DNA from: Peptostreptococcus russellii
GTDB taxonomy: Bacteria > Bacillota > Clostridia > Peptostreptococcales > Peptostreptococcaceae
NCBI RefSeq assembly: GCF_900110295.1
Contig: NZ_FODF01000001.1
Span: forward strand, 124,001-188,000
Length of the DNA stretch: 64,000 bases
Direction: 5' to 3'
This document shows positions 35,994 to 44,783 of this stretch, one piece after another. The number at the start of each line of letters is the position of its first letter. Position 1 is the stretch's first letter. Made by a program: the position numbers and the translations under genes. The notes under the pieces are model-generated. The model searched no databases. It saw only the letters and a list, made by a program, of their open reading frames with translations, and was not told the DNA's origin.

Positions 35994-36830
35994 ATGGAGT
36001 ATAGTATTCAGACAAAGAAGTATGAAGGACCTATGGAACTACTTCTGGATCTTATTAAAAGAAATAAAATAGATATATCTGATATATCCATTGTTGAAAT
36101 AACTGAGCAATATGTAGACTACGTAGATAATATGGATGAAATGAACCTTGATTTTGCCAGTGATTTTATAGATATGGCAGCTAGACTTTTGGAAATAAAG
36201 TCAAGGTATATTCTTTATTTAAAGTATAACTCGGAAGACGAGGAAGATCCTAGAAAAGAACTTGTTCAAAAAATAGAAGAATATAAAAAGTTTAGGGAAA
36301 TAACTGATAGTCTAAGAGATAATATTAAAGAGTATGATAATAGATTTTATAGAGAAAAAGAAGAGTACTTAGATGAAGATGACGAACTTGATTTATCTGA
36401 TATAACAATAGATGAAATAGCAAAAATTGCTTTAAAGATATTTAGGACAATAGACGATAATGAAAAGTCAGAAGAATTTCTTGATAAAAATGAAAAATTA
36501 AAAAGTATTGTAAGGCAAAAAAATATAAGTGTAGAATCTAGAATCGACTCAATAAGAGAAAAAATAAAAATAGAGAGTAAGGTTAAGTTTTCAGATATAC
36601 TTGAATCAAAAGAAAAAAGAGAAGTTATAGCAAGTTTTTTAGCTGTTTTAGAATTAATAAAGATGAAAGAAATAGTTATAAGGCAAGAAGGTGTTTATCA
36701 GGATATAATAATAAGGAAAAAAGATGAAAATGAAGATATTATTATTAACGATAAAGCAGATAAAGAGTATGAGAAGCTAGAAAAAAAAGCTTCTAGAAGA
36801 ATGGAAAGAAAATTTAAAAGTCAGCAATAA
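35994..36830 (+). CDS. scpA: Segregation and condensation protein A (kleisin)
   Basis: 278 residues. N-terminal TKKYEGPMELLLDLIKRNKIDI and FIDMAARLLEIKSRYIL, an acidic helical middle, and C-terminal winged helix (VIASFLAVLELIKMKEI). Bridges SMC heads in the condensin complex. Ends in a basic tail. AGGAGGG before the ATG. Confidence 0.95.
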   Translation: MEYSIQTKKYEGPMELLLDLIKRNKIDISDISIVEITEQYVDYVDNMDEMNLDFASDFIDMAARLLEIKSRYILYLKYNSEDEEDPRKELVQKIEEYKKFREITDSLRDNIKEYDNRFYREKEEYLDEDDELDLSDITIDEIAKIALKIFRTIDDNEKSEEFLDKNEKLKSIVRQKNISVESRIDSIREKIKIESKVKFSDILESKEKREVIASFLAVLELIKMKEIVIRQEGVYQDIIIRKKDENEDIIINDKADKEYEKLEKKASRRMERKFKSQQ

Positions 36831-36992
36831 AGAAAAAGATATTTAAGTTATAAGTGGAAAAAATATATAAGAAAAAGACTAATAATAGGAATAAAAGATA
36901 AAAAAGTAAATATTTATATTAGACAAAAACAAACTAATACATTGGAAATCTTTTTACATTCAAAAAAAGAAAAATGTAAAGGTGGTGTAAAA

Positions 36993-37535
36993 ATGGAAAA
37001 TAACAATCTTAAAAGAAGTGATATAAAAAATATAATTGAAGCAATTATGTTTTCCTATGGAGAGCCAGTAAGTATAAGGGACTTAAACCTTGCAATCAAT
37101 GAAGAGTTGTCACCAAAAGAAATAGAAATTATGTTAAATATTCTAATTGGTGAATATAAAGAGGCAAATCGTGGTATACAAATAATAAGATTGGGCGATA
37201 AATACCAAATGTGTTCAAATCCGGAGTATGCAGACTTCATAAAAAAGATTATGGAGCCTTCTAAAAAGAAGTCATTGAGTCAAGCCACACTTGAAACATT
37301 GATTATAATAGCATATAAGCAACCTATTACAAGAACTGAAATAGAAACTATCAGAGGGGTAAAGTGTGATAGAGTTGTAAATACTTTACTAGAAAATAAC
37401 CTTGTATATGAAGCAGGAAGACTGGACAAAATTGGAAAACCCATAATATATAAAACGACCGATGAATTTTTAAAGCTTTTGGAAATAGAATCATTGGAAG
37501 ATTTGCCCGATAAAGAACAAATTTCTTTAAAATAA
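36993..37535 (+). CDS. scpB: Segregation and condensation protein B
   Basis: 180 residues, two winged helices: IIEAIMFSYGEPVSIRDLN and LSQATLETLIIIAYKQPITRTEIE, then GVKCDRVVNTLLENNLVYEAGR. Binds ScpA. The ATG at 36993 follows AAAGGTGGTG; in-frame 36942 is rejected. The 162-bp gap after scpA is longer than the usual overlap but has no terminator. A weak A/T hairpin (37565-37588) follows. Confidence 0.94.
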   Translation: MENNNLKRSDIKNIIEAIMFSYGEPVSIRDLNLAINEELSPKEIEIMLNILIGEYKEANRGIQIIRLGDKYQMCSNPEYADFIKKIMEPSKKKSLSQATLETLIIIAYKQPITRTEIETIRGVKCDRVVNTLLENNLVYEAGRLDKIGKPIIYKTTDEFLKLLEIESLEDLPDKEQISLK

Positions 37536-37768
37536 TTTTTTTGTATTTAAATAAAATGTTTCAAATGTATATATTAAAAAAAATACATATTTTTTATAAT
37601 TAAGTTGCCTATTAATAAAAAAAATATGATATAATATTATGTGTATGAAAAAATTTACTACATTTAATGCTATTGTGTAGGTCTTTAAATATTTTCTAAT
37701 CATATTTTTAATAAATAAAATATGGTAGATATATTTATCTGCTTGTTAAAAGGAGTAGGAGGATAATT

Positions 37769-38209
37769 ATGGAAGATAAGGAATTAGCATTACTTTTGCT
37801 TGAGAATTTTAACATATTCGACAACACGATAAAGAACGTAACAGGTTCAGGGATGAAGAAGATTCAGAAGTTTACAACTAAGCAATTTTTTACACTTGAA
37901 CAGATGAAGAAATATGATAAGATTGAGCTAAAGAACCTAAGTAAGGATTTATATGTATCGACATCAAGTCTATGCATATTATTAAACAAGTTAGTAGATT
38001 GTGAGTATGTTTTTAGAGAGGAAGATCCTAAGGACAGAAGAAATACTTTCTACGGTTTAACTGAAATGGGTAGAGAAGTACTTGCAGAGGAAGAAGATAG
38101 AATTGCTTCTGTATTAGTTAAGAACATGAATGGTTTTGATGAAAAATTTAAGAAAAACCTTGAAAAGAGTTTAATGGTGCTTATTAAAGCAGCTGAAAAA
38201 TTATCATAA
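37769..38209 (+). CDS. MarR-family transcriptional regulator
   Basis: 146 residues with winged helix: KIELKNLSKDLYVSTSSLCILLNKLVD (recognition) and wing FREEDPKDRRNTFYGLTEMG. Effector and targets unknown. The leader is about 130 nt long after an extended -10 TGATATAAT (37627-37635). AGGAGG precedes the ATG. Monocistronic. Confidence 0.85.
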   Translation: MEDKELALLLLENFNIFDNTIKNVTGSGMKKIQKFTTKQFFTLEQMKKYDKIELKNLSKDLYVSTSSLCILLNKLVDCEYVFREEDPKDRRNTFYGLTEMGREVLAEEEDRIASVLVKNMNGFDEKFKKNLEKSLMVLIKAAEKLS

Positions 38210-38220
38210 GGATCATGTTG

Positions 38221-38256
38221 AAAGGTCGGTATGTATTTTTACATACCGACCTTTTA
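38221..38256 (+). terminator. Terminator after the MarR gene
   Basis: AAAGGTCGGTATGT and ACATACCGACCTTTT, 14-bp stem, T-run. Confidence 0.93.
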
Positions 38257-38350
38257 TTATATAAAAATATGATTACATTTTAAAGATATAGCCATCTACA
38301 ACATTTTGATGGGGCTATAAAAGTAATAAGTATAAAATCTAATTTTTAAA

Positions 38351-39091
38351 TTATAAATCTACGACCTTACTAAGAACGGATGCAATAGAATCATTTATTA
38401 CTAAATCAGCCTTTTTGTCCATAGCAGTAGAAGTTTTATTGATCAATACTAAATGCTTACCATGGAAATAATCTAAAAAGCCCGCAGCTGGATAGACTAC
38501 AAGTGATGTTCCACCGACAATGAGCATATCAGCTTCTGAGATAGCCTTTATAGACTGAACTATAGTATCTTCGTCTAAAGACTCCTCATAAAGAACAACG
38601 TCTGGTTTAACGCGAGAGCCACAGATAGGACAAGTAGGAATATCGCCTTTAAGAGTTAGAAATTCCTTGAGATTAAACTTTTCTTTACAATTTTCACAAG
38701 TATTTGAGTGTATGCTACCATGTAGTTCATAAACATTCTTGCTTCCTGCAGCTTGATGAAGACCATCTATATTTTGAGTAACAATAGCTCTAAGTTTACC
38801 TTCTTTTTCAAGTTTTGCAAGAGCTAAATGAGCTTTGTTTGGTTTTGCATTTTCATAAACCATATTTTCCTTATAGAATTTAAAGAAATCTTTAGGGTGA
38901 TGAAGATAAAAACTATGAGAAACAAGTTGCTCAGGAGAAAAGTGTTTGTTCAAGTTTTTATTAAAAAGTCCATCTGAGCTTCTAAAATCAGGTATATTAG
39001 ATTCAGTTGAAACTCCAGCCCCACCAAAGAATACGATATTATCAGATTCATCGATATATTTTTTAAAAAGATCTATTTTTTCATTATTCAT
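38351..39091 (-). CDS. NAD-dependent protein deacetylase, Sir2 family
   Basis: 246 residues. VFFGGAGVSTESNIPDFRS (NAD site; the usual Gly of ESGIPDFR is Asn), TQNIDGLHQAAGS, catalytic His in YELHGSIHS, Zn cysteines CENC and CPIC, RVKPDVVLYEE and GGTSLVVYPAAG. Class U/III bacterial sirtuin. AGGAGG precedes the ATG on the minus strand. No acetyltransferase partner nearby. Confidence 0.94.
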   Translation of the reverse strand: MNNEKIDLFKKYIDESDNIVFFGGAGVSTESNIPDFRSSDGLFNKNLNKHFSPEQLVSHSFYLHHPKDFFKFYKENMVYENAKPNKAHLALAKLEKEGKLRAIVTQNIDGLHQAAGSKNVYELHGSIHSNTCENCKEKFNLKEFLTLKGDIPTCPICGSRVKPDVVLYEESLDEDTIVQSIKAISEADMLIVGGTSLVVYPAAGFLDYFHGKHLVLINKTSTAMDKKADLVINDSIASVLSKVVDL

Positions 39092-39206
39092 TTGAATACC
39101 TCCTTTTTAATAATTATAACACAGTATAAATTTTATTGAGACACTGGACTTATAAAGTCGTTACTTTTAGAATATGTAATGAAAGTAATAAATAAAAAAC
39201 AAAATA

Positions 39207-39236
39207 AAAATACCGCCATAAAGACGGTATAAAAAT
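39207..39236 (-). terminator. Terminator of queT
   Basis: ATACCGTC, short loop, GGCGGTAT on the minus strand, then TTTTTATTTT. Confidence 0.75.
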
Positions 39237-39251
39237 TTAATATATAAGTGT

Positions 39252-39731
39252 TTAGGAAACTGTTCCTATTTTACTAAATATTGAAGTTTTCTGATTAAGT
39301 TTTTGAAAAACAAGTACTCCTATAATTGTAACAACTACCTGACCTGCAAATACGCTTAGTCCAGTAATTAGAAGTGGTGCTTTAACTACAAAATAAAGCT
39401 CTCCACCTACAAATATTCCACAAAGCACAGAATATATAAGGGCATTAATATAAGCATTCTTTATAAAGTAGCTTATAGAGTATGAAATTACACAAATTCC
39501 AACTCCAACGAAAACGTCTACTAGTCCAAGCTGGCTAAATAAGTTTGCAATTAATACTCCGAAAGTTACACCAGGAATGTACTTTCTGTCAAAAAATGGC
39601 AACACAGCCATAACCTCACTAAATCTAAACTGTATGGCACCGTAGCTTAGTGGGTTTATTAAAGTTAAAACCACATAGATGGCACATACTAGAGCATTTG
39701 CCACCAAATCCTTTACATTTAATTGTTTCAT
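39252..39731 (-). CDS. queT: Queuosine precursor ECF transporter substrate-binding subunit QueT
   Basis: 159 residues, five to six hydrophobic helices, with LTLINPLSYGAIQFRFSEVM and ANLFSQLGLVDVFVG typical of QueT S-components. Brings in preQ0/preQ1-type queuosine precursors with a shared ECF energising module encoded elsewhere. A preQ1-I riboswitch directly covers its ribosome binding site, which strongly supports the substrate. Single-gene unit. Confidence 0.92.
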   Translation of the reverse strand: MKQLNVKDLVANALVCAIYVVLTLINPLSYGAIQFRFSEVMAVLPFFDRKYIPGVTFGVLIANLFSQLGLVDVFVGVGICVISYSISYFIKNAYINALIYSVLCGIFVGGELYFVVKAPLLITGLSVFAGQVVVTIIGVLVFQKLNQKTSIFSKIGTVS

Positions 39732-39738
39732 ATAAATT

Positions 39739-39780
39739 CCTCCTAGTTTTATTTATTGACAGGATGGTTTCGAACTGTCA
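39739..39780 (-). promoter_or_regulatory. preQ1-I riboswitch at the queT ribosome binding site
   Basis: On the minus strand TGACAG (39775-39780) pairs with CTGTCA (39757-39762) around the loop TTCGAAACCATC, and an A-rich tail AATAAATAAAAC runs into TAGGAGG. Size, C/U-rich loop, A-rich tail and overlap with the binding site match the compact preQ1-I class, here a translational OFF switch. Confidence 0.85.
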
Positions 39781-40084
39781 TATATTAACTATTAAAATAG
39801 ACAAATATCATTATACACAATTTTGAAAGAAAAAGAAAGCATATAAGAATTTTTATAAAAAGAAAAAAGATTCTAAAAATATTTTTATGGAAATAACTAA
39901 AGAATAAATAAAATATATAGGAAAAAGTTGTATAATGAATATTATCAATATAAATTTTAAAAAATAAAATTATTTATATAAGGATAAATAGTTACAGTAA
40001 AAAGGTAAAAGTTACAAGGAACAATTTTTATAATACTTGAAAGCAGATTAATCTTATTAAGATTGCCTATAAGCTAAAGAGGTG

Positions 40085-40101
40085 TGTAACTTTTTTGTAA
40101 C
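40085..40101 (+). promoter_or_regulatory. WalR-type operator TGTAAC-N5-TGTAAC
   Basis: TGTAAC (40085-40090), TTTTT, TGTAAC (40096-40101), an exact fit to the WalR (YycF) consensus TGTWAH-N5-TGTWAH, 15 bp upstream of the -35. Read on the other strand it also resembles a PhoP box (TTACAA-N5). The target, a peptidoglycan hydrolase, favours WalR. Confidence 0.6.
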
Positions 40102-40116
40102 TTTTAATAAAAAATA

Positions 40117-40145
40117 TTTACAAGGTTGTAATTATTTGTTATAAT
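40117..40145 (+). promoter_or_regulatory. Promoter of the SH3/glucosaminidase gene
   Basis: TTTACA (40117-40122), 17-bp spacer, TATAAT (40140-40145). Confidence 0.8.
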
Positions 40146-40178
40146 AAGTTTATTAAATTTGCATGAGGAGGGATAGAT

Positions 40179-41648
40179 TTGAAAACGAAATTAGCATTAT
40201 CGGCGTTAGCGATACTTCCTGTTTTAGGTGGAGTTGCTTCTGCAGATAGTTTTGGAATAATAAATTATGAATTTGTTAATATAAGAGTAAACCCAAGTAT
40301 GAATGATGGAGTAAAATTCGTTCTAAAAAAGGGAGAGAAGGTACAGATCCTATCTGAGAAAGATGGATGGGTAAATATCAAGTCAGGAAATAAGTCGGGA
40401 TGGGTACAAAGTGCGGCTGTTTCAAAGGAAGAAGAAAAGACAAGTAATATTAAGAAGTCATCAAAGTCAACTGTTATGTATGTAGACAATGATGCTCTTA
40501 ATTTAAGGACTTCACCAAGTACAAATAGTAAAATATTAACTGTTCTAAAAAGAGGAGATAAGGTAACTGTATTACAGGAAAGTGTAGGTTGGTCAAAAGT
40601 AAACTTTAACGGACAAGAAGGTTATGTTTCTACAAAGTTTTTAGCAGCTGGAAACGCATCGACTTCATCTGTAAAGATTGTAAAGTCAAACACACTTAAT
40701 GTTAGAAAAGAAGCAAATGTTACAAGTGAAAAAGTAGTATCACTTAAAAAGGGTGATAAGGTAAAGTTTCTTTCAGAAAACTCTGGATGGACAAAGGTAG
40801 ATTATAACGGAAAAGTAGGTTATGTTTCATCATACTATCTTGAAGATGGTGTGGATGATGTAGATGATAGCAATACAGATAGCGATATAGAAATAGAAGA
40901 CACTAATAACGATGATAAGACTTCTATAAAGGGAACTGTTGAATACAAGGATATGGGAATAAGTTTATCAGATTTTGCTGATATGCAGCTTTCTATGTCA
41001 CTAAATGTTAGTTCGCTTTCTGGATGGAGTAAGGTTCAAAAGAATGAGTTGATGAAATATATGGACCCTAATAATTTCACTGATGAGGATGGAATGATGC
41101 AGTTTGCATTAGTAGATAGATATACAGATGATATAACTCCAGCACAACTTAATAGCTATCTAAGTACAGTCTGCAAGCCAGGAAATGTATTTTACAATCA
41201 AGGAGCAGCGTTTATTAATGCAGCTAAGAAGAACAATATAAACGTTCTATATCTTGTTGCTCATTCAATGATTGAAACAGGAAATGGTACTTCAAAGCTT
41301 GCAAATGGTGTTAAGTATAATGGAAAGACTGTTTACAATTTCTTCGGAATTGGCGCAGTAGATGGGAATGCTCTTGCCGGTGGTGCAGCAACTGCATACA
41401 AGAATGGATGGACAAGCGTTGCATCTGGAATAGACGGGGCTGCAAAGTGGATTTCTGATAAGTATATACACAACAGTCAGTTTAAACAAAATACTTTATA
41501 TGGTATGAAATGGTCGAAGGATTATATATGGCATCAGTATGCAAGTGATATAACTTGGCCTAGTAAAATAGGAGCTAAGATGAACAGTATAGCTAGATTT
41601 TCAGACAAAACTGGATCTATTAGTTACTTAGTTCCAAAATATAGATAA
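40179..41648 (+). CDS. Secreted SH3-domain N-acetylglucosaminidase (autolysin)
   Basis: 489 residues. Signal peptide ending ASA at 21-23; three bacterial SH3 domains (about 25-80, 98-157, 163-222) each with VNIRVNPS/LNLRTSPS/LNVRKEAN and GWVQ/GYVS elements; an acidic Asp-rich linker (225-250); and a C-terminal GH73-type glucosaminidase (about 300-489) with catalytic Glu in AHSMIETGNGTSKLA and YNFFGIGAVDGN. Predicted to cut peptidoglycan glycan strands during growth or separation. Starts at TTG after GGAGGG. Preceded by a WalR-type box. Confidence 0.92.
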   Translation: MKTKLALSALAILPVLGGVASADSFGIINYEFVNIRVNPSMNDGVKFVLKKGEKVQILSEKDGWVNIKSGNKSGWVQSAAVSKEEEKTSNIKKSSKSTVMYVDNDALNLRTSPSTNSKILTVLKRGDKVTVLQESVGWSKVNFNGQEGYVSTKFLAAGNASTSSVKIVKSNTLNVRKEANVTSEKVVSLKKGDKVKFLSENSGWTKVDYNGKVGYVSSYYLEDGVDDVDDSNTDSDIEIEDTNNDDKTSIKGTVEYKDMGISLSDFADMQLSMSLNVSSLSGWSKVQKNELMKYMDPNNFTDEDGMMQFALVDRYTDDITPAQLNSYLSTVCKPGNVFYNQGAAFINAAKKNNINVLYLVAHSMIETGNGTSKLANGVKYNGKTVYNFFGIGAVDGNALAGGAATAYKNGWTSVASGIDGAAKWISDKYIHNSQFKQNTLYGMKWSKDYIWHQYASDITWPSKIGAKMNSIARFSDKTGSISYLVPKYR

Positions 41649-41700
41649 ATTTAAAGAAAGTAGATAATAAATTCTTTATATTAATATAAAATAAAGGAAA

Positions 41701-41737
41701 TAGTTAGCTATCAAATTAGTAGCTAGCTATTTTTTTA
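41701..41737 (+). terminator. Terminator after the glucosaminidase gene
   Basis: TAGTTAGCTA (41701-41710) and TAGCTAGCTA (41720-41729), then TTTTTTT. Confidence 0.85.
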
Positions 41738-41843
41738 TATGACTTAAAAAATAAAAAAATAAGTTATTTGACAAGTGTTATTTTAATCATTATAATTCTA
41801 TGTAAGTGCTTTTTTGTTAAAAAATCAATAAGAGGTGAAGTAA

Positions 41844-42359
41844 GTGGAAGATTTAGAAATTAATAAAGATAATAGTGTTGAGAAAGAAGAACAATTTAGT
41901 GATGCAAATTTTAATGAATCTAGAGAAGTAATTAATGAAATAGTTGTAGAGTTGTTCAATAATATAATGATGATTGAAGAAAAAGCTGTAAGAATGAGGG
42001 GAATATCTAATCTTACAATGAGTGAAATTCATGCCATTGACGCAATAGGAATAGGCGATGGAAAGATGATGTCTGAGGTAGCTGAGCAACTTCACATTAC
42101 AATGGGTACACTGACTTCAACTATGACAAAACTAGAGAAAAAAGGTTATGCAAAAAGAACTAAAGACCCTACTGACAGAAGAGTAGTTTTAGCGTCTTTG
42201 ACAAGGAAAGGTGAGTTAGCCTATAAGATTCATAAAAACTTTCATGATGAAATGGTAGACAGGGTGATTTTGGATCTTAATCTTCATGAAGATAAGGTTC
42301 TTATAAAATCACTTAGAAATATTAATGAATTTTTTTTAAAAGAATATTTAGAGGATTAA
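41844..42359 (+). CDS. MarR-family regulator, FabT-like
   Basis: 171 residues, acidic N-terminal extension of ~30, then winged helix MSEVAEQLHITMGTLTSTMTKLEKKGYAKR and wing TKDPTDRRVVLASLTRKG. Resembles FabT, the fatty-acid-synthesis repressor, but no fab genes adjoin, so the target is uncertain. Starts at GTG 41844 after AGAGGTG. Confidence 0.8.
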   Translation: MEDLEINKDNSVEKEEQFSDANFNESREVINEIVVELFNNIMMIEEKAVRMRGISNLTMSEIHAIDAIGIGDGKMMSEVAEQLHITMGTLTSTMTKLEKKGYAKRTKDPTDRRVVLASLTRKGELAYKIHKNFHDEMVDRVILDLNLHEDKVLIKSLRNINEFFLKEYLED

Positions 42360-42373
42360 TAGTTTTAGAGACT

Positions 42374-42402
42374 AAGGAGAATACAGAGTATTCTCCTTTT
42401 TA
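42374..42402 (+). terminator. Terminator after the FabT-like gene
   Basis: AAGGAGAATAC, AGA loop, GTATTCTCCTT, TTT. Confidence 0.92.
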
Positions 42403-42455
42403 TATGCAAAGATAACTATATATTAGAATGCTTTTAAATCATCTTCAACGGATGT

Positions 42456-42479
42456 ATATTACTTTTAATAAAGTAATAT
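42456..42479. other. Isolated perfect hairpin before gltX
   Basis: ATATTACTTT/AAAGTAATAT around TAAT, 10-bp stem, no U-run; it sits in the 319-bp gap 42360-42678. Role unknown. Confidence 0.4.
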
Positions 42480-42594
42480 TTAAAAATAAAGATTAGATTA
42501 ATAAAAATAAAGGGGTAAATTAACAAAATAATTTAAGATATATCTTTTATTGCTGTTTTAACCAATAAATAAAACTTTATGATAGTTAAAAATC

Positions 42595-42623
42595 TTTATA
42601 AAGTTATTATTGTATGGTATAAT
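42595..42623 (+). promoter_or_regulatory. Promoter of gltX
   Basis: Weak -35 TTTATA (42595-42600), 17-bp spacer, extended -10 TGGTATAAT (TATAAT 42618-42623). Confidence 0.6.
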
Positions 42624-42678
42624 TATGGGATGTATAGAAATATTATTTGAATAGGAGGTAGGGGTAACCCAAGAAATT

Positions 42679-44325
42679 ATGAGTAAAGAATTAGCTGAGT
42701 TATTATTCCCAGATATTGATAAAACAATAGAATATTATGAAGAACTATATCCAAAAAGAGAGCTGGAAAAAAAGGCAAAGGTTACTAGATTGGGACCAAG
42801 TCCAACTGGATTTATACATTTAGGAAACTTATATGGTGCTCTTGTAGATGAAAGAATGGCACATTTAAGTGGTGGACCAATGCTTCTTAGAATAGAAGAT
42901 ACAGACCACAAGAGAAAGGTAGAAGGATCAGAGGAGCTTATTATAAACTCACTGAAGTTCTTTGGTATAGAGTTTGATGAAGGTGTTACTCTTGACGGCG
43001 AAAAAGGAATTTACGGTCCTTATAGACAGAGTGACAGAAAAGAAATATATCAGACAGCTGCAAAATATCTTACAGAAAAAGGATTTGCATATCCTTCTTT
43101 CATAACTGAGGAAGAAATGGCAAAACTTAGAGAGCAGCAAGAAAAAGAAGGTGTGAACACTGGATATTACGGAAAGTGGGCTACAGACAGAAATCTTACT
43201 TTAGAACAGATAAAAGAAAAGATTGATGCTAATGAACCATGGACATTGAGACTTAAGTCAAGTGGAGATCCCGAAGTAGCAATGAAGTTTAAAGATGGTA
43301 TACGTGGTGAGATAACTGTTAGACAGAATAATCTTGATGTTGTAATTTTAAAGAACAATGGAATACCTACATATCATTTTGCTCACGTTGTTGATGATCA
43401 TTTTATGAGAATAACAGATGTTGTAAGAGGTGAAGAATGGCTTTCTACTTTACCAATACATTTAGAACTATTCTATGTAATGGGATGGAAGAGACCTAAC
43501 TACAATCATACTGCTCATCTTATGAAGATAGAAGATAGTGGAAAGAAGAGAAAGCTTTCAAAGAGAAAAGATCCAGAACTTTCTTTAGAATACTATATGA
43601 GAGATGGTTATTTCCCAGAAGCTGTAACTGAATATCTTATGACTTTAATGAATTCAAATTATGAAGAATGGAGAATGAAAAATCCAGATGCAGCATATAC
43701 TGATTTCAACTTTAAGACAAAGAATATGAGTTCTTCAGGGGCTTTATTTGATTTAAATAAGCTAAATGATATATCAAAGGATGTTCTAGTAAAGATGTCT
43801 GTAGAAAAAATAATGGACTTTATGCTTGACTGGTCATCTAAGTTTAATAAGGATGCTCATGAAAAGCTTACAAAGTATCATGACGATTTAATAAAGCTTC
43901 TTTCAATAGGAAGGGGTGGGAAGAAACCTAGAAAGGATCTTATGAATTGCACTCAGATAATGGATTTTATAGGATATTATTTTGATGAAGGTTTCGAACA
44001 CAGAGATTCACTTCCAGAAAGAGTTTCTAAAGAAGATGCTAAAAATATAGTTACAGAGTATCTTAAAATGTATAATCAGGAAGATACAAATGAAGAGTGG
44101 TTTGAAAAGATAAAAGAAATAACAGATAAAAATGGATTTACATCAAACAATAAAGAGTTTAAAAAGAATCCAGAAGCCTTCAAGGGAAATGTTACAGACG
44201 TATCAACAGCAGTTAGACTAGCAGTAGTTGGTAGAACTCAGTCACCTGACTTATGGAGCATACAGCAAATAATGGGTGAAGAAAGAGTTAAGGCAAGAAT
44301 TAGAAAGTTTCTTGAAACATTATAA
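42679..44325 (+). CDS. gltX: Glutamyl-tRNA synthetase
   Basis: Class I synthetase, 548 residues, with RLGPSPTGFIHLGNLYGALV (HIGH motif as HLGN), HFAHVVDDHFMRITDVVRGEEW and KLSKRKDPELSLEYY (KMSKS, about 291). A 30-residue N-terminal extension and extra C-terminal length are shared by clostridial forms. No GlnRS in the window; non-discriminating charging with GatCAB is usual in the group. The only binding site (GGAGG 42654-42658) is 20 bases from the ATG, with a GGG/CCC mini-hairpin between. Confidence 0.95.
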   Translation: MSKELAELLFPDIDKTIEYYEELYPKRELEKKAKVTRLGPSPTGFIHLGNLYGALVDERMAHLSGGPMLLRIEDTDHKRKVEGSEELIINSLKFFGIEFDEGVTLDGEKGIYGPYRQSDRKEIYQTAAKYLTEKGFAYPSFITEEEMAKLREQQEKEGVNTGYYGKWATDRNLTLEQIKEKIDANEPWTLRLKSSGDPEVAMKFKDGIRGEITVRQNNLDVVILKNNGIPTYHFAHVVDDHFMRITDVVRGEEWLSTLPIHLELFYVMGWKRPNYNHTAHLMKIEDSGKKRKLSKRKDPELSLEYYMRDGYFPEAVTEYLMTLMNSNYEEWRMKNPDAAYTDFNFKTKNMSSSGALFDLNKLNDISKDVLVKMSVEKIMDFMLDWSSKFNKDAHEKLTKYHDDLIKLLSIGRGGKKPRKDLMNCTQIMDFIGYYFDEGFEHRDSLPERVSKEDAKNIVTEYLKMYNQEDTNEEWFEKIKEITDKNGFTSNNKEFKKNPEAFKGNVTDVSTAVRLAVVGRTQSPDLWSIQQIMGEERVKARIRKFLETL

Positions 44326-44534
44326 TTTATAAATAGAAAAAATGACATAAATAAATATGTAGAAAAGAAGAGTTCATATTTTTGGCTCTTCTTTTTTATA
44401 TTTATTATATTATAGAGTTAACTATCGATCTATTTTTACATTGTAGATACTTTTAAAATAACTTTTAAAAAATTATGTAAGAAGTTTGCATTTTTTAATT
44501 TTATAATCATTAAATAATATCCATATATTAGAAA

Positions 44535-44742
44535 ATACGTACAAAAACTTTACAAATGAACAATAAAATTCAATAAACAAAAACAAAATACGAACAATAA
44601 ATAGGCAAAATAGGTTGTATAATTCGATAAAAAGGCTTTTTTAAGGGGTATTTATAAAAAAAATAAAAAAAAATACGAATTTACTATTGCAATATTTTAC
44701 AAATACGAATAAAATAGAGATGTAAGGTAAAAAACATACGAA
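44535..44742 (+). repeat. Array of ATACGAA boxes upstream of purC
   Basis: ATACGTA at 44535 and ATACGAA at 44588, 44673, 44703 and 44736; an inverted TTCGAT lies at 44623. Start-to-start spacings of 53, 85, 30 and 33 bp are close to 5, 8, 3 and 3 helical turns. One copy lies in the promoter spacer and one just after the expected start. Reminiscent of PurR PurBoxes (core CGAA). Confidence 0.7.
44687..44715 (+). promoter_or_regulatory. Promoter of purC-purF
   Basis: TTGCAA (44687-44692), 17-bp spacer holding an ATACGAA box, TAAAAT (44710-44715). Confidence 0.65.
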
Positions 44743-44783
44743 TTTTTTATTTTTAGAATATTATTATATAGGGAGCTGATATC

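Larger units (their letters stand above)
39781..40178. other. Gap between queT and the SH3/glucosaminidase gene
   Basis: 398 bp. Contains GTTACA at 39991 and 40011, the TGTAAC pair at 40085-40101 and the promoter at 40117-40145. No ORF of interest. Confidence 0.6.
44326..44783. other. Regulatory gap gltX to purC
   Basis: 458 bp. gltX terminator AAAAGAAGAG/CTCTTCTTTT at 44363-44397, then the ATACGAA array and the purC promoter. No gene. Confidence 0.7.
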
